Position numbers and translations under genes: made by a program. A stretch of 54,460 nucleotides of DNA from assembly GCA_017550625.1 (NCBI GenBank), contig JAFZOL010000050.1, positions 1 through 54,460 on the forward strand, read 5' to 3'. The notes under the pieces are model-generated. The model ran no database searches and was not told the origin of the DNA. It saw only the letters and a list, made by a program, of their open reading frames with translations. The DNA comes from Clostridia bacterium. GTDB lineage: Bacteria > Bacillota > Clostridia > Oscillospirales > Acutalibacteraceae. Positions 1-8,143 of the stretch are shown here, piece by piece (position 1 is the stretch's first letter; each line of letters begins with the position of its first letter).

Positions 1-273
1 CAGATAAGGGATAATATAGCCGCAGCGGCGCACTTGTTTGTGAAATACTGCGTTGCAGGGGACGGATAACCGTCAGGTTTATCCGTCCCCTGCGTCTTGT
101 CTTTCGCAAAAATTGCATCCTCTGCGGTGCGAAGCAGTTTTGTCGCCAGCTATTTATCGTCCGAACAATTCTGTTCGGCAGGGGATAATCCTGGCGGATA
201 TCCCCTGCCGGGCGGGCAGTTCGGGCGGGAAAGAGCGGCGAAAAACCTGTATTATCCCTTATCTGCACCGCCC
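1..273 (+). repeat. MITE-like hairpin element, copy 1 (left end cut by window)
   Basis: Related sequences recur at 14582-15048 and, inverted, at 26840-27117. The right end (251-273) reads ATTATCCCTTATC...ACCGCCC and is the inverted complement of the left end seen intact in copy 2, so the element has terminal inverted repeats of about 23 bp. This copy lacks its first ~8 bases. Inside are two perfect hairpins: 55-93 (15-bp stem around GGGGACGGATAA) and 176-210 (12-bp stem CGGCAGGGGATA). I see no convincing protein, so it looks like a non-autonomous element of about 281 bp. It ends 30 bp from the 3' end of the yhfC-like gene. Confidence 0.75.
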
Positions 274-303
274 AAACCGTGCCGGGTATCTCTGTTTTTG
301 CTG

Positions 304-1143
304 TTATCCGACGGATATTTCGTCTGCTTCGGGCTCTTCGTCCGCTTTGAGTTTCCGGTAGACGTGCCGCGCGAGCAGGGCGATCGGCACGACGAGGGCG
401 GCGAGGATGAGCTCCAGCCCCCACGCCGGGATCGGGAACACGGTGCCGAGCACGATCGAAAAGTCGAACGCCGCGTGCAGCAGCACGGCCGCAGGATACA
501 GGAGCCGGAATTTCTTTTCCCGCACGGCGGCGAACACGAGCACCGAAAGCGACAGGTGCATGGCGATCGCGACGCAGCGCTCGAACACGCCGAGCATGCA
601 CTCGCCCAGCGTCGCGTTCGCGTAGGGCGCGAGCTGCGTTACGATCAGCGCGAGGGTCTCTTCGTCCGTGCCGGACGACAGGATTTTTTCGCCGAGCCCC
701 GCGCCGATCAGGGCGCCGAGCATCGCGACCGAGATGATCTGAAAGCCGATATACGCGCTCTCGAACCCGCCGTGGCCGAGGCCGTAAGACACCGACGCGC
801 GGCGATGCGTGTATTTTTTGAGCGCGAACCGGAACGCGAGATACCGCCCGGTCTCTTCAAACACGCCGGCGAGCGCCCCCGCGACCAAATAACTCAGCCA
901 CGGATTCCCCGCGATCGCCTTCGCGGCGGGGGTATCCGCCTGCAGCAGAAAATACGCCGGCGCCAGTTTCAGCACGATCGCGAACAACAGCCAGGTGACC
1001 GCGCCCACGGCGACGGGCACGAGGAGCTTTTCATGCGTTTTCTTTTTCCAGATGATAAGAAGGACCACGGGCAGGGCGATCATCAGCGCGCCCTCGGCGA
1101 CGAGGCCTATAACGGCGACGGACGAAAAATGCAGATTTCCCAT
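304..1143 (-). CDS. YhfC-family intramembrane metalloprotease-like protein
   Basis: This 279-residue polytopic membrane protein has about seven hydrophobic segments and a charged C-terminal tail. A motif FEETGRYLAF near residue 115 carries the paired glutamates (EExxR) of the PrsW/YhfC glutamic or CPBP-like intramembrane protease group, followed by a conserved GHGGFE and a late LLHAAFD segment, as in YhfC proteins. In that family the acidic and His residues face the membrane interior and are thought to cleave membrane substrates; no substrate can be inferred here. It lies 4 bp after the stop of the XRE regulator gene, so the two are probably co-transcribed. The family call is fairly firm and the function is not. 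Confidence 0.75.
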   Translation of the reverse strand: MGNLHFSSVAVIGLVAEGALMIALPVVLLIIWKKKTHEKLLVPVAVGAVTWLLFAIVLKLAPAYFLLQADTPAAKAIAGNPWLSYLVAGALAGVFEETGRYLAFRFALKKYTHRRASVSYGLGHGGFESAYIGFQIISVAMLGALIGAGLGEKILSSGTDEETLALIVTQLAPYANATLGECMLGVFERCVAIAMHLSLSVLVFAAVREKKFRLLYPAAVLLHAAFDFSIVLGTVFPIPAWGLELILAALVVPIALLARHVYRKLKADEEPEADEISVG

Positions 1144-1147
1144 ATTT

Positions 1148-1774
1148 TCAGTCCTCCTTGCCGATCACTTTTTTCTGCCACGACTTTTTGCCGCAGGCCG
1201 GGCATTTCATATAGCGGGTCCTGCCCATATGCATGGCCATGTTCACGCTGGCGTAGGTCGGCACGTATCTGTGCCCGCATTTGCGGCAGGCGTAATAGCC
1301 TGCCGTCTGCTCGATTTTGAGCGCGAACGCCGCGGCGACGAGAAACTGCGCGAATCCCGCGCCGATCATCACGACGGACACCCATGCGGGCGCGGCCTGC
1401 TTCACCTGCAATACCGTCGCGAGCCCGATCAGCGTGAACATAAACGCGAGCGAAATGAAGCCGATCACGAGCTCCATGCGCAAAAGCCGCTTGTCGGCTT
1501 CTTCCTTCTGCCGCACCATGTCGAGCAGCGCCTTTTCGGACGCTTCATTGTAGCTTTTCATATCCAATACCTCCCCGTTGAGCAGATCGTTGACTGTGAT
1601 CCCGAGTATCCCGCAGAGCTCCAGCATGATCGAGGCGTCCGGCAGAGATTTGCCGGTCTCCCATTTCGACACCGCGCGGTCGGTGATGCCGAGCTTTTCG
1701 GCGAGCTGCAGCTGCGTCAGGTTTTGTTCTTTGCGTTTTCCCGCGATGAATTTGCCGATCTTGAGCTGATCCAT
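1148..1774 (-). CDS. XRE-family regulator with membrane segment and zinc ribbon
   Basis: The protein has 208 residues. Residues 1-62 form a Cro/C1-type helix-turn-helix (KLGITDRAVSKWETGKSLPD). A central part has two hydrophobic segments (about 100-165). The C-terminus is a zinc ribbon with two CxxC pairs (CRKC and CPAC). The start at 1774 is chosen because AAAGGAGG sits just upstream; an in-frame upstream ATG at 1828 lacks such a site and would add residues unlike the family. A DNA-binding head on a membrane-tethered body suggests a sensor or autoregulator, perhaps of the adjacent yhfC-like gene. This type is common in Firmicutes next to small membrane proteins. The signal is unknown. Confidence 0.85.
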   Translation of the reverse strand: MDQLKIGKFIAGKRKEQNLTQLQLAEKLGITDRAVSKWETGKSLPDASIMLELCGILGITVNDLLNGEVLDMKSYNEASEKALLDMVRQKEEADKRLLRMELVIGFISLAFMFTLIGLATVLQVKQAAPAWVSVVMIGAGFAQFLVAAAFALKIEQTAGYYACRKCGHRYVPTYASVNMAMHMGRTRYMKCPACGKKSWQKKVIGKED

Positions 1775-1829
1775 GTTCGGGGCCTCCTTTCGCCTCTCAT
1801 CATAGGCGATCTGCTTGCTGAAATCCACG

Positions 1830-1866
1830 AACCGGCGGTTGAGCGGGGAGAACTCAACCGCCGGTT
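1830..1866. promoter_or_regulatory. Strong inverted repeat between two minus-strand genes
   Basis: A perfect 14-bp stem (AACCGGCGGTTGAG with its complement) surrounds a 9-base loop. On the minus strand no U-run follows. On the plus strand a T-run (GTTTTTTATGG) follows after a short gap. It lies upstream of the XRE gene and downstream of the HExxH gene, so it may be a terminator, an mRNA stabiliser or a binding site for the regulator. Confidence 0.5.
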
Positions 1867-1896
1867 GGGTCGTTTTTTATGGTTTTTGCCGCCGTT

Positions 1897-2754
1897 TTAC
1901 AGCGGAAACTGCAAAAATCTGTCGAATCCGTCCTTCACGCCGTCCGGCCCGTAACGGATAATCTCGTCAAAGTCTTCGCTTCGCATTAGGAACCGGACGA
2001 ACCGCGCGCCGAGGTAATACCCCGTGTCGCCGCGGCCCTCAAAGCGGACCCAGTCGCCGAAATACCGCTGGTTTTCGTGCGTCATCGAGCTTAGGTCCTG
2101 ATAAAAAGATTGCTTCAGGTGCTCCGCGTTTTCGTCGCACCAGCGCTTCCAGTCGCCGTCGTACTGGTGAAAGGCCTCGGGGTCGCCGGCCGCCTCCTGC
2201 TCGAACACCATGGCCACGCCCTCGGTGTAGAGCTGCCATAAAAGCTGGTCGGGCAGGGCTTCGGGCTCGCGGTCGAGCGAGCCGTATTGGCCGTGGTACA
2301 CATGCCCCAGCTCGTGCAGCACGAGGCCCGTCATGGCGGCGGGCGTGTGCCAGCCGAGCTCCATGATCTTTTCGATGCCGAACAGCACCGTCCGCCTGCC
2401 GCGCACCTCCGTCACCCAGCCCGCGCCGCTGCACAGGCCGAGATACAGCACGAGGTCCGCGTCCACGGTCCTGCCGAAGCGCTTCACGATGGTCTCATCG
2501 AGCCCGTCGACGACCGCGTGGAACGTTTCGATCGCCGCTCTGCGTTTTTCGGCGTCCGACAGCACTGCGTCGAGCACCGGCAGAAAATCGCTTTCCCACG
2601 AAAACCCGGCGGCAAGGCACTCGTTTTTGTCTTCAAGGCAGAGCTCTTTCGCGCCCGGCACGGCGGCGTCGATATATGCTTCCCAGTCTTCGAGCCGGAA
2701 CCGCCCCGAAGCGAAAGATGAAAGCATGGCGCCCGTTGTATCAATAATTCTCAT
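1897..2754 (-). CDS. HExxH zinc-metallopeptidase-like protein
   Basis: This 285-residue soluble protein has no signal peptide. The key motif is LVLHELGHVYHG, giving H147-E148-x-x-H151 as the zinc-binding pair of a gluzincin-like site. A downstream acidic helix (LYTEGVAMVFEQE, about 177-190) could give the third ligand. The start at 2754 follows AAGGGAAG; the upstream ATG at 2814 would run into the GNAT gene, whose stop is at 2768. I do not recognise the family precisely. It resembles uncharacterised Firmicutes proteins with a predicted Zn-peptidase fold. It probably belongs to the minus-strand run 1897-4935. Confidence 0.7.
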   Translation of the reverse strand: MRIIDTTGAMLSSFASGRFRLEDWEAYIDAAVPGAKELCLEDKNECLAAGFSWESDFLPVLDAVLSDAEKRRAAIETFHAVVDGLDETIVKRFGRTVDADLVLYLGLCSGAGWVTEVRGRRTVLFGIEKIMELGWHTPAAMTGLVLHELGHVYHGQYGSLDREPEALPDQLLWQLYTEGVAMVFEQEAAGDPEAFHQYDGDWKRWCDENAEHLKQSFYQDLSSMTHENQRYFGDWVRFEGRGDTGYYLGARFVRFLMRSEDFDEIIRYGPDGVKDGFDRFLQFPL

Positions 2755-2767
2755 ATTCTTCCCTTTA

Positions 2768-3223
2768 TCACAGGTCGATCCAGATCCCTTCGTCGTGGAC
2801 CGACGCGCCCTCAACGGCGCGGTAAAAGCGCTGCGCCTCGTCGTTTGCGGCCATCAGCGCCACGAGCAGGGTCACGCCCCGCGCTTTGAGTTCGGTTCTC
2901 AGCGCCCGCAAAAGCGCCCGCGCCGTGCCCTTGTGCCGCTCGCTTTTGAGCACGCAGATCCAGTCGAGATACGCGCTGCCGCACGCGGGGTCTGACCGCC
3001 CCGCGAGGATCACGGCGTCGATCCTGCCCACGACTTTCCCGCCGTCAACAGCGAGCAGGGACACGGCGTTTTGGAATCCGGCGTCGCCGAACGACGCCTC
3101 CAGCGCCCGCCGGTAGTCTTCGTCCGGCTCCCAGTAATAGGTGTCCGGCTCCTGAACGCGGAGCTCCTTTTCGAACGCCAATACCGCGTCGATATGCTGT
3201 TTTTCAAACGGTACGATCTCCAT
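2768..3223 (-). CDS. GNAT-family N-acetyltransferase
   Basis: This 151-residue protein has the GNAT layout: an N-terminal strand and helix (IVPFEKQHIDAVLAFEKEL), a central beta strand with VDGGKVVGRIDAVIL, then the acetyl-CoA loop VLKSERHKGTARALLRAL (motif A, R/Q-x-x-G-x-A) at about residues 93-110. The C-terminal MAANDEAQRFYRAV matches motif B. It would move an acetyl group from acetyl-CoA to an amine, but the acceptor cannot be read from sequence. It lies 13 bp upstream of the HExxH gene and 14 bp downstream of the M3 peptidase, so a shared transcript is likely. Confidence 0.85.
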   Translation of the reverse strand: MEIVPFEKQHIDAVLAFEKELRVQEPDTYYWEPDEDYRRALEASFGDAGFQNAVSLLAVDGGKVVGRIDAVILAGRSDPACGSAYLDWICVLKSERHKGTARALLRALRTELKARGVTLLVALMAANDEAQRFYRAVEGASVHDEGIWIDL

Positions 3224-3237
3224 CGGTTTCGCCTCTC

Positions 3238-4935
3238 TTATCCGAGCTTCTCTTCGAGAACCTTCGCCTGTTTCTCCACGAAGGCTGCCATGCGCTTCAC
3301 GGTCTCGGGCTCGAGGGGATTCGGGATGCCCGCGCGCTCAAGCGTCTCGAAATAGCCGTAAACGCCGCCCATGCCGCAGAGCTTCAGGTAACTCTCCCAC
3401 GCGTCTTCGCCCGCGACCTGCTTTTCATACAGGGCGAAGGCGTCGAGCTGCGCGAGCGCGTAGTCGATGTAATAGAACGGATACAGGAAGATGTGCTGCT
3501 TCTGCATCCAGAAGCCGCCGCCCTCTAAAAACGCGTTGCCGTCGTAGCTGCGCCAGGGCATGTATTTACGTTCGATCTCTCTCCAGAACCGCCGCCAGTC
3601 GGCGGGGCCGGAGCCGGGGTTTTCGAACACCCGGTGCTGGAACTCGTCCACGCACACGAGATAGGGGACCGTCTCAAGCGAGCTTATGAAATGCGCGTAA
3701 CGGTAGCGGTCGGCGCGTTCGCCGAAAAAGCGCTCCATATAGGGGTAGGCGAACATCTCCATCGCCATCGAGTGGATCTCGTTGATCTCGCTTGTGGAGG
3801 ACGAGAGCAGGTCGATCGGCAGCCGCCGCGAGGCGTAATACGCCTGAAACGCGTGCCCCGCCTCGTGCGTGAGCACGTCGATATCGGCCGAGGTGCCGTT
3901 GAAATTCGAAAAGATGAACGGCGCCTTTTCGTCCGGCAAAAACGTGCAGTACCCGCCGAGGTGCTTGTTCTCGCGCGTGACGAAGTCATAAAGCTCGTGC
4001 TCGGTCATGAAGTTGAAGAATTCGCCGGTCTCGGGCGACATCTCCTCATACATCCGCCGCGCCTTCTCGGTCAGCTCCTCCGGCGTGCCCTCGGGCACGG
4101 CGTTGCCGTCCGGGAAGGTCAGCGCCTCGTCATAGAACCGGAGCTTCTCCACACCGAGACGCTCTGCCTGTTCGGCGTAGAATCTCGCGCACAGCGGGGT
4201 GATATACTCGAGCACGGCGTCGCGGAACGCCGCTGTCTTTTCGGCGTCGTAGTCGTAGCGGCCGCGGCTCAGATACGCGTATTCAATATAGCTATTGAAT
4301 CCCAGCCGCTTCGCGATCGTGCGGCGGGTCTTCACGAGCTTCGCGTACTGCCCGTCGAGCGTGTCCGACACGCTCTCATAGAGCTTCGCCCACGCCTCGA
4401 ACGCGGCCTTGCGCTCGGCGCGGTCGGCGGACTGCATGTGGCGCAATAACCCGTAGAAATTGCACTTCTCGCCCATGAATTCCACGCTGCAGCCCGCGGC
4501 GGTCTTCGAATAGGCGGTGGTGAGGTTGTTTTCGCGGATCGTCGGCAGCAAGATCGAGGGCCTGATGAGCCGCAGCTGCACCTCCATGTTTTTGAAGAGC
4601 TGGCGGCCGTATTTCTCCTCCAGCTCGGCGCGGTAGGGGCTTTCGAGGATCGCCCTGATCCCTTTTCTGAGCGTCAGCATCAGCTTCGGGGTCTCGCGGT
4701 TGAGAAACTTCATCTCGCCGTCGTAGAACGCGTCCTTCATGTTCATCGTGTTGCGGATACTCGCCACCGTGCGCTGGGTGAACACGGATTCCAAAAGCCT
4801 GTTGCAGGCGAGAAACGCCGCGTCCGCCTCGCCGAAGCTCTTCGCGTCCCTGAAGTCCTTCACGATGCCCGCGAACGCCTTTTTGATCTTTTTGGGGTCG
4901 GGCCTTACGTAGGGGAGATCTCTGAATTTTTCCAT
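3238..4935 (-). CDS. M3-family oligoendopeptidase
   Basis: This 565-residue cytosolic metallopeptidase of the thimet/PepF family is predicted to cut short peptides. The zinc motif LTHEAGHAFQAYYASR gives HExxH at about residue 356, with the third ligand expected in EINEIHSMAMEMFAYP. The family's C-terminal IDYALAQLDAFALYEK segment is present, and the length is normal for M3 oligoendopeptidases. GGAGG precedes two adjacent ATGs (4938 and 4935); the second has the better spacing. It is the first clear gene of a minus-strand run that also holds a GNAT and the HExxH protein, and is preceded by a small membrane protein gene. Confidence 0.9.
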   Translation of the reverse strand: MEKFRDLPYVRPDPKKIKKAFAGIVKDFRDAKSFGEADAAFLACNRLLESVFTQRTVASIRNTMNMKDAFYDGEMKFLNRETPKLMLTLRKGIRAILESPYRAELEEKYGRQLFKNMEVQLRLIRPSILLPTIRENNLTTAYSKTAAGCSVEFMGEKCNFYGLLRHMQSADRAERKAAFEAWAKLYESVSDTLDGQYAKLVKTRRTIAKRLGFNSYIEYAYLSRGRYDYDAEKTAAFRDAVLEYITPLCARFYAEQAERLGVEKLRFYDEALTFPDGNAVPEGTPEELTEKARRMYEEMSPETGEFFNFMTEHELYDFVTRENKHLGGYCTFLPDEKAPFIFSNFNGTSADIDVLTHEAGHAFQAYYASRRLPIDLLSSSTSEINEIHSMAMEMFAYPYMERFFGERADRYRYAHFISSLETVPYLVCVDEFQHRVFENPGSGPADWRRFWREIERKYMPWRSYDGNAFLEGGGFWMQKQHIFLYPFYYIDYALAQLDAFALYEKQVAGEDAWESYLKLCGMGGVYGYFETLERAGIPNPLEPETVKRMAAFVEKQAKVLEEKLG

Positions 4936-4970
4936 CATGCAGCCTCCGTTTCTTGTATTTTCATCGAGGT

Positions 4971-5285
4971 TCAGCTGAACCACGAGCCGTTATACGTTTT
5001 CTGCGCCTTGTTCATCACGAGGATCCCGGCGATGAAACCGACGAGCATCGGGACCCACCAGAACGGCCATTCGAACAGGTTGAATACGCCCGTCACGGCG
5101 ATCCCGGCGCCGATGATGATGAGGCCGATGCCGAGAAGCCGGGCGTAGGCGGGGATATCCTCTTTTTTCACGTTTTGATAATGGTATTCGTGCACGAGCG
5201 AGACCTTCCGCTTTTTCCAGATGACCGCGCCCAGCACGATGCACAGCGCGCCGACCGCCGCTTCAACGATAAATCCGACGAGCAT
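4971..5285 (-). CDS. Small membrane protein, DUF3784-like
   Basis: This 104-residue protein has three hydrophobic segments (about 1-23, 46-67 and 75-91) separated by a short basic and polar loop (WKKRKVSLVHEYHYQNVKKED). The layout of a KKRK turn followed by a 'step down' helix start resembles DUF3784 proteins of Firmicutes, but the match is by eye only. No function can be given. It lies between the M3 peptidase and a nucleotidyltransferase-fold protein on the same strand, with short gaps. Confidence 0.65.
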   Translation of the reverse strand: MLVGFIVEAAVGALCIVLGAVIWKKRKVSLVHEYHYQNVKKEDIPAYARLLGIGLIIIGAGIAVTGVFNLFEWPFWWVPMLVGFIAGILVMNKAQKTYNGSWFS

Positions 5286-5312
5286 TAAAAGCCCTCCTTT
5301 TTCGGTTCCGGC

Positions 5313-5696
5313 TCAGAGTTCCCGCGCGAGCGCCGCTTCGATGAGCGAAACGTCCCTGAGGTCCTTCTCGCGCCCGAGCGCCCGCTTCATTTCGATAAGG
5401 CCTTTCGGGGTGACAACGCGAAAGCCTTCGATCTCGGCAGTCCCGTCGCAGAGCCAATTCTCGAAGATCTCGATATCCTCTCCGTATTTGAACTGCCTGC
5501 TGCCGTCGGGCAGGGTCTTATAAAAATATCCGTCCGCCTCGAGCCGGTCCGCGAGCGGGGAAGTGCATCCGAGGTCCACATCGCCGGTCTCTTCGCGAAA
5601 GCCGTACGCGACCATCGCGCCGCCCGTGATGAGCCAGTATTCGCCCTTATCGTACGGGAACGCCCGCAACGCGTCCCACACGTCGTTTTTCTTCAT
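5313..5696 (-). CDS. Nucleotidyltransferase-fold protein (MNT-like)
   Basis: This 127-residue soluble protein contains ITGGAMVAYGFREETGDVDL (about residues 18-37), the G-G/A ... D-x-D arrangement of small Pol-beta-like nucleotidyltransferases, as in AbiEii, MNT and kanamycin-type enzymes. The later VVTPKGLIEMKRALGREKDLRDVSLIE segment resembles the 'K...R.KD..D' region of these folds. The start at 5696 follows GGGAGGGG; the upstream ATG at 5768 would place a hydrophobic stretch where the promoter lies. No antitoxin partner is seen beside it, so a housekeeping or resistance-like role is as likely as toxin-antitoxin. Confidence 0.65.
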   Translation of the reverse strand: MKKNDVWDALRAFPYDKGEYWLITGGAMVAYGFREETGDVDLGCTSPLADRLEADGYFYKTLPDGSRQFKYGEDIEIFENWLCDGTAEIEGFRVVTPKGLIEMKRALGREKDLRDVSLIEAALAREL

Positions 5697-5715
5697 GCGT
5701 TTCCCCTCCCGCTGA

Positions 5716-5744
5716 ATTATAGCACATCCCGGCGGCAATAGCAA
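5716..5744 (-). promoter_or_regulatory. Sigma-A promoter for the 5.7-kb minus-strand genes
   Basis: On the minus strand, TTGCTA (5739-5744) and TATAAT (5716-5721) are 17 bp apart, about 20 bp upstream of the start at 5696. Confidence 0.75.
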
Positions 5745-5768
5745 CAAAAAGAATCCGAAGTCAACCAC

Positions 5769-5797
5769 TTGCGTCTTCGCGCGGGGCGTGGTATAAT
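5769..5797 (+). promoter_or_regulatory. Sigma-A promoter for the zinc-ribbon membrane protein
   Basis: TTGCGT (5769-5774) and TATAAT (5792-5797) are 17 bp apart, 31 bp before the ATG at 5829. It is divergent from the promoter at 5716-5744. Confidence 0.75.
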
Positions 5798-5828
5798 ACC
5801 TGTATCAATCCCATCAGCGAGGTACCCT

Positions 5829-6629
5829 ATGCGAATCACCTGCGACCATTGCGGAGCCGTGTTCTACACCGAGACCAACGTCGTCTGCCCGGCGTGCGGC
5901 TCCCCCTATGCCGACGACGCCGAGATGAAAGACGCCGCGCGTTACGAGCAGCAAAAGCGCGACTACGACCTTGAGAGCGAAAAAGAAAAGCTTGAGGAGC
6001 AGCGCCGGCGCAACGAATTATTCAAAGAGGAGATCGAAGAGCGGCGCAGCCGCAACGAACAGACGCAAAAAACGCGCGCCTTCGCCAACGGCATGAACAA
6101 AGGCTGCACGTTCCTTCTGTTCGCGGCGGGCATCGTGTTCGTGATCGGCCTCATCGTGTCGTTCATTCTCGCCTTCACCGGCGGAAACGGCACGTCGCGC
6201 GATTGGCCCGAGGACGACGAAGAGAGCGTCGAAGTCACCACCGAGATCCCGATGCGGGAAGTTGAAGGGGAGTTCGGCGAGGAGCTCGACGCGGGGCGCT
6301 ATACCTTTAAGATCGACAAGATCGAAAAAACGGACGCCTATCCGTGGGACGCCACCGTGGGCCACACCTGCGTGCTCATCCACGCCCTGTTCACGAACAA
6401 CACCGACGGGTATCTGGACGCCGACCTCGCCGCCAACGTGGTGGCGGACGGCATCGCGCAGCACAGCTTCTATCTCCCGTCGGGGTACAAGGATTTCTCG
6501 TCCTACGTGCCGAAGGGCCTCACGACCGAGGGCTGGTATAAGTTCGAGATCCCGGACGACGCCGAGGTCATCGAATTCCGCTACGGCGATTACGTCGTGT
6601 GCCGCTTCACGTGGGACGACGTAGAATAA
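5829..6629 (+). CDS. Zinc-ribbon, coiled-coil membrane protein with extracellular domain
   Basis: This 266-residue protein begins with a zinc ribbon (CDHCG and CPACG, residues 5-25). A highly charged coiled coil (about 40-85, many E, K and R) follows, then one membrane segment (about 92-118) and an outer domain with acidic stalk and beta-rich C-terminus (RYTFKIDKIEKTDAYPW and later). The outer part has the feel of DUF4352-type telokin-like domains, but that is only an impression. The start at 5829 puts the zinc ribbon at the N-terminus; an upstream in-frame ATG at 5769 lies within the promoter. A terminator follows directly. Confidence 0.7.
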   Translation: MRITCDHCGAVFYTETNVVCPACGSPYADDAEMKDAARYEQQKRDYDLESEKEKLEEQRRRNELFKEEIEERRSRNEQTQKTRAFANGMNKGCTFLLFAAGIVFVIGLIVSFILAFTGGNGTSRDWPEDDEESVEVTTEIPMREVEGEFGEELDAGRYTFKIDKIEKTDAYPWDATVGHTCVLIHALFTNNTDGYLDADLAANVVADGIAQHSFYLPSGYKDFSSYVPKGLTTEGWYKFEIPDDAEVIEFRYGDYVVCRFTWDDVE

Positions 6630-6647
6630 TAGGATATATATAATTTA

Positions 6648-6678
6648 CGGGGACCCGCTCGGGTCCCCGCGTTTTTTG
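6648..6678 (+). terminator. Intrinsic terminator
   Basis: A perfect stem CGGGGACCC / GGGTCCCCG with loop GCTC is followed by T6. It lies between the convergent zinc-ribbon protein gene and araR. Confidence 0.9.
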
Positions 6679-6692
6679 TCATAGAAGGGGAG

Positions 6693-7766
6693 TCAGCGCT
6701 TTTTGCTGCTCTCCTTTTCCACCAGCGTCCACGGCGCGAGCTGCGACACGCACGGTTCGCCGCGCAGCAGGCGGAACAGGGTCTCGGCCGCCATACGCCC
6801 CACGTTATATTTCCCGTGCGAAAGCGACGTGATGCGGGGCACCGACATCTCGCTGTAGCGGCTGTTGTCGAAGCTGACCACCGAAAAATCGTCCGGCACC
6901 GAATAATCCTTGCGCGTGAGATACGAAATGAGCTGCGCCGCGATCTCGTCGTTATAGCACACCGCCGCGCTGCAGGATGAGAGCATGTTCTCGACGCGCG
7001 CTTCCGAAAAGCCGTCCTTCAGAAACCTTTCCTTGCTGTCGGTGCTGTACCAGAGTATATTGCCGTCGTCCGGCATCAGGTCGAACTCCTTGAGCCCCTC
7101 GAGATACCCCTCAAAGCGCTGCCGGCCCTGCAGGTCGTCGTATTTGAAGATGCCGCCGATGCCGCGGTGGCCGTTCTGCACGAGATATTCCACCAGCATC
7201 CGCCCGCCCGAAACGTTGTCGTCGAGCACCGATATGGTGTCGGGCAGCTGCTCGTAGTTGCCGTGCATGAAGATCATCGGGATGCCCTTTTCCATGAGCT
7301 GCCGGCAGAGCCCGACGTTCGGGTTCGGCAGGCCGGTCTTCGTGCCCTCGATCAATATCCCGTCGAGCCTGTCCATCGTAAGCAGGGTCTGCAGGATCCG
7401 CCGTTCGTTCGAAAACTGGTTTTGTGTCGCGAACAGCAGCGGGGCGCTGTTGTTCTCGGAGCACACCGCCTCGATCTCCCTGAGGATGCTCGGGAAGATA
7501 TAGTCGCTGATATACGACGTCACCACGGCGATCGAGCGGCGCGGCGACGCGGCGGGCTCGCGCTTTTCGCGGATGAACGAGCCGCTGCCCTGCCTGCGCT
7601 CGATCAGGCCCTCGGTCTCGAGCACCGAAAGGGCCTGCCGCACGGTCTGGCGGCTGACTCCGAACTGCCCGCACAGCGTCTGCTCGGTCGGAAGCGTCTT
7701 CTGATACTTCCCCGAGAGGATCCCGGTGCGCATCGCTTCGGCGAGAACTTGATATTTCGGTTTCAT
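6693..7766 (-). CDS. araR: AraR-type GntR/LacI transcriptional regulator of arabinose genes
   Basis: This 357-residue protein has an N-terminal GntR winged helix (about 1-68; LPTEQTLCGQFGVSRQTVRQ) and a LacI/PBP1-type sugar-binding domain (about 75-350; RSIAVVTSYISDYIFPSI and later DDFSVVSFDNSRYSEM). This pairing is the hallmark of the Bacillus AraR repressor, which leaves DNA when L-arabinose binds. It lies divergent from an arabinose-type ABC operon ending in araA, and both promoters carry AraR-box-like sites, supporting autoregulation plus operon control. The start at 7766 follows AGGGG; an upstream ATG at 7793 is close to the promoter -10. Regulation by L-arabinose is inferred. Confidence 0.85.
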   Translation of the reverse strand: MKPKYQVLAEAMRTGILSGKYQKTLPTEQTLCGQFGVSRQTVRQALSVLETEGLIERRQGSGSFIREKREPAASPRRSIAVVTSYISDYIFPSILREIEAVCSENNSAPLLFATQNQFSNERRILQTLLTMDRLDGILIEGTKTGLPNPNVGLCRQLMEKGIPMIFMHGNYEQLPDTISVLDDNVSGGRMLVEYLVQNGHRGIGGIFKYDDLQGRQRFEGYLEGLKEFDLMPDDGNILWYSTDSKERFLKDGFSEARVENMLSSCSAAVCYNDEIAAQLISYLTRKDYSVPDDFSVVSFDNSRYSEMSVPRITSLSHGKYNVGRMAAETLFRLLRGEPCVSQLAPWTLVEKESSKKR

Positions 7767-7796
7767 GATCAGGTCCCCTACATACAATTTCAATCA

Positions 7797-7826
7797 TATT
7801 ATACGCACAAATCGCGGGGATGTCAA
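7797..7826 (-). promoter_or_regulatory. araR promoter with AraR-like operator
   Basis: On the minus strand, TTGACA (7821-7826), a 17-bp spacer and TATAAT (7798-7803) form a fully consensus sigma-A promoter. The spacer end and -10 read ATTTGTGCGTATAAT, close to the Bacillus AraR box ATTTGTACGTACAAAT, so bound repressor would block its own promoter. Confidence 0.85.
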
Positions 7827-7870
7827 TACAACTTTTTCACACAACCGACAGTTTCCCCGGCCGAAAACCC

Positions 7871-7891
7871 CGTTATTTGTGCAGAATAACG
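7871..7891. promoter_or_regulatory. Inverted repeat in the araR/ABC intergenic region
   Basis: Arms CGTTATT and AATAACG surround TGTGCAG. It lies between the two divergent promoters. It could be an extra operator, for example for catabolite control or AraR, or a weak structure. No owner can be named. Confidence 0.35.
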
Positions 7892-8040
7892 AAAACGGCG
7901 CGGGATAATCGGACAACAAAACGCCTGAAAACGATGAAAAACCCGTGAAAAACAGGCACAATCCGGCGCTTTTCGGCGGGTTTGTACGGGTTTTGACCGA
8001 AAATGTGCCAAATTTGTATTGTGCATCCCTACAAAAAATA

Positions 8041-8088
8041 TTTTTGTGCGTACAAGCGGTTGACTTTCCGCAAAGGGGATGCTATGAT
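8041..8088 (+). promoter_or_regulatory. ABC-araA operon promoter with AraR-like operator
   Basis: TTGACT (8060-8065), 17 bp and TATGAT (8083-8088) form the promoter. Directly upstream, TTTTTGTGCGTACAAGC (8041-8057) shares TTTGTGCGTA with the box in the araR promoter and resembles the AraR consensus. The first gene starts at 8144 behind AGAAAGAAGGA. Confidence 0.85.
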
Positions 8089-8143
8089 GGTATCAGTAAG
8101 TCCGGTGCTGCCGGGCCGAAAATAACAGAAAGAAGGAACGAAA

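Noticed and set aside
97-1320. 407-codon plus-strand frame over the MITE and yhfC-like gene
   Set aside because: Crosses a repeat element and runs opposite a membrane protein gene with clear motifs; low-complexity Arg-rich product.
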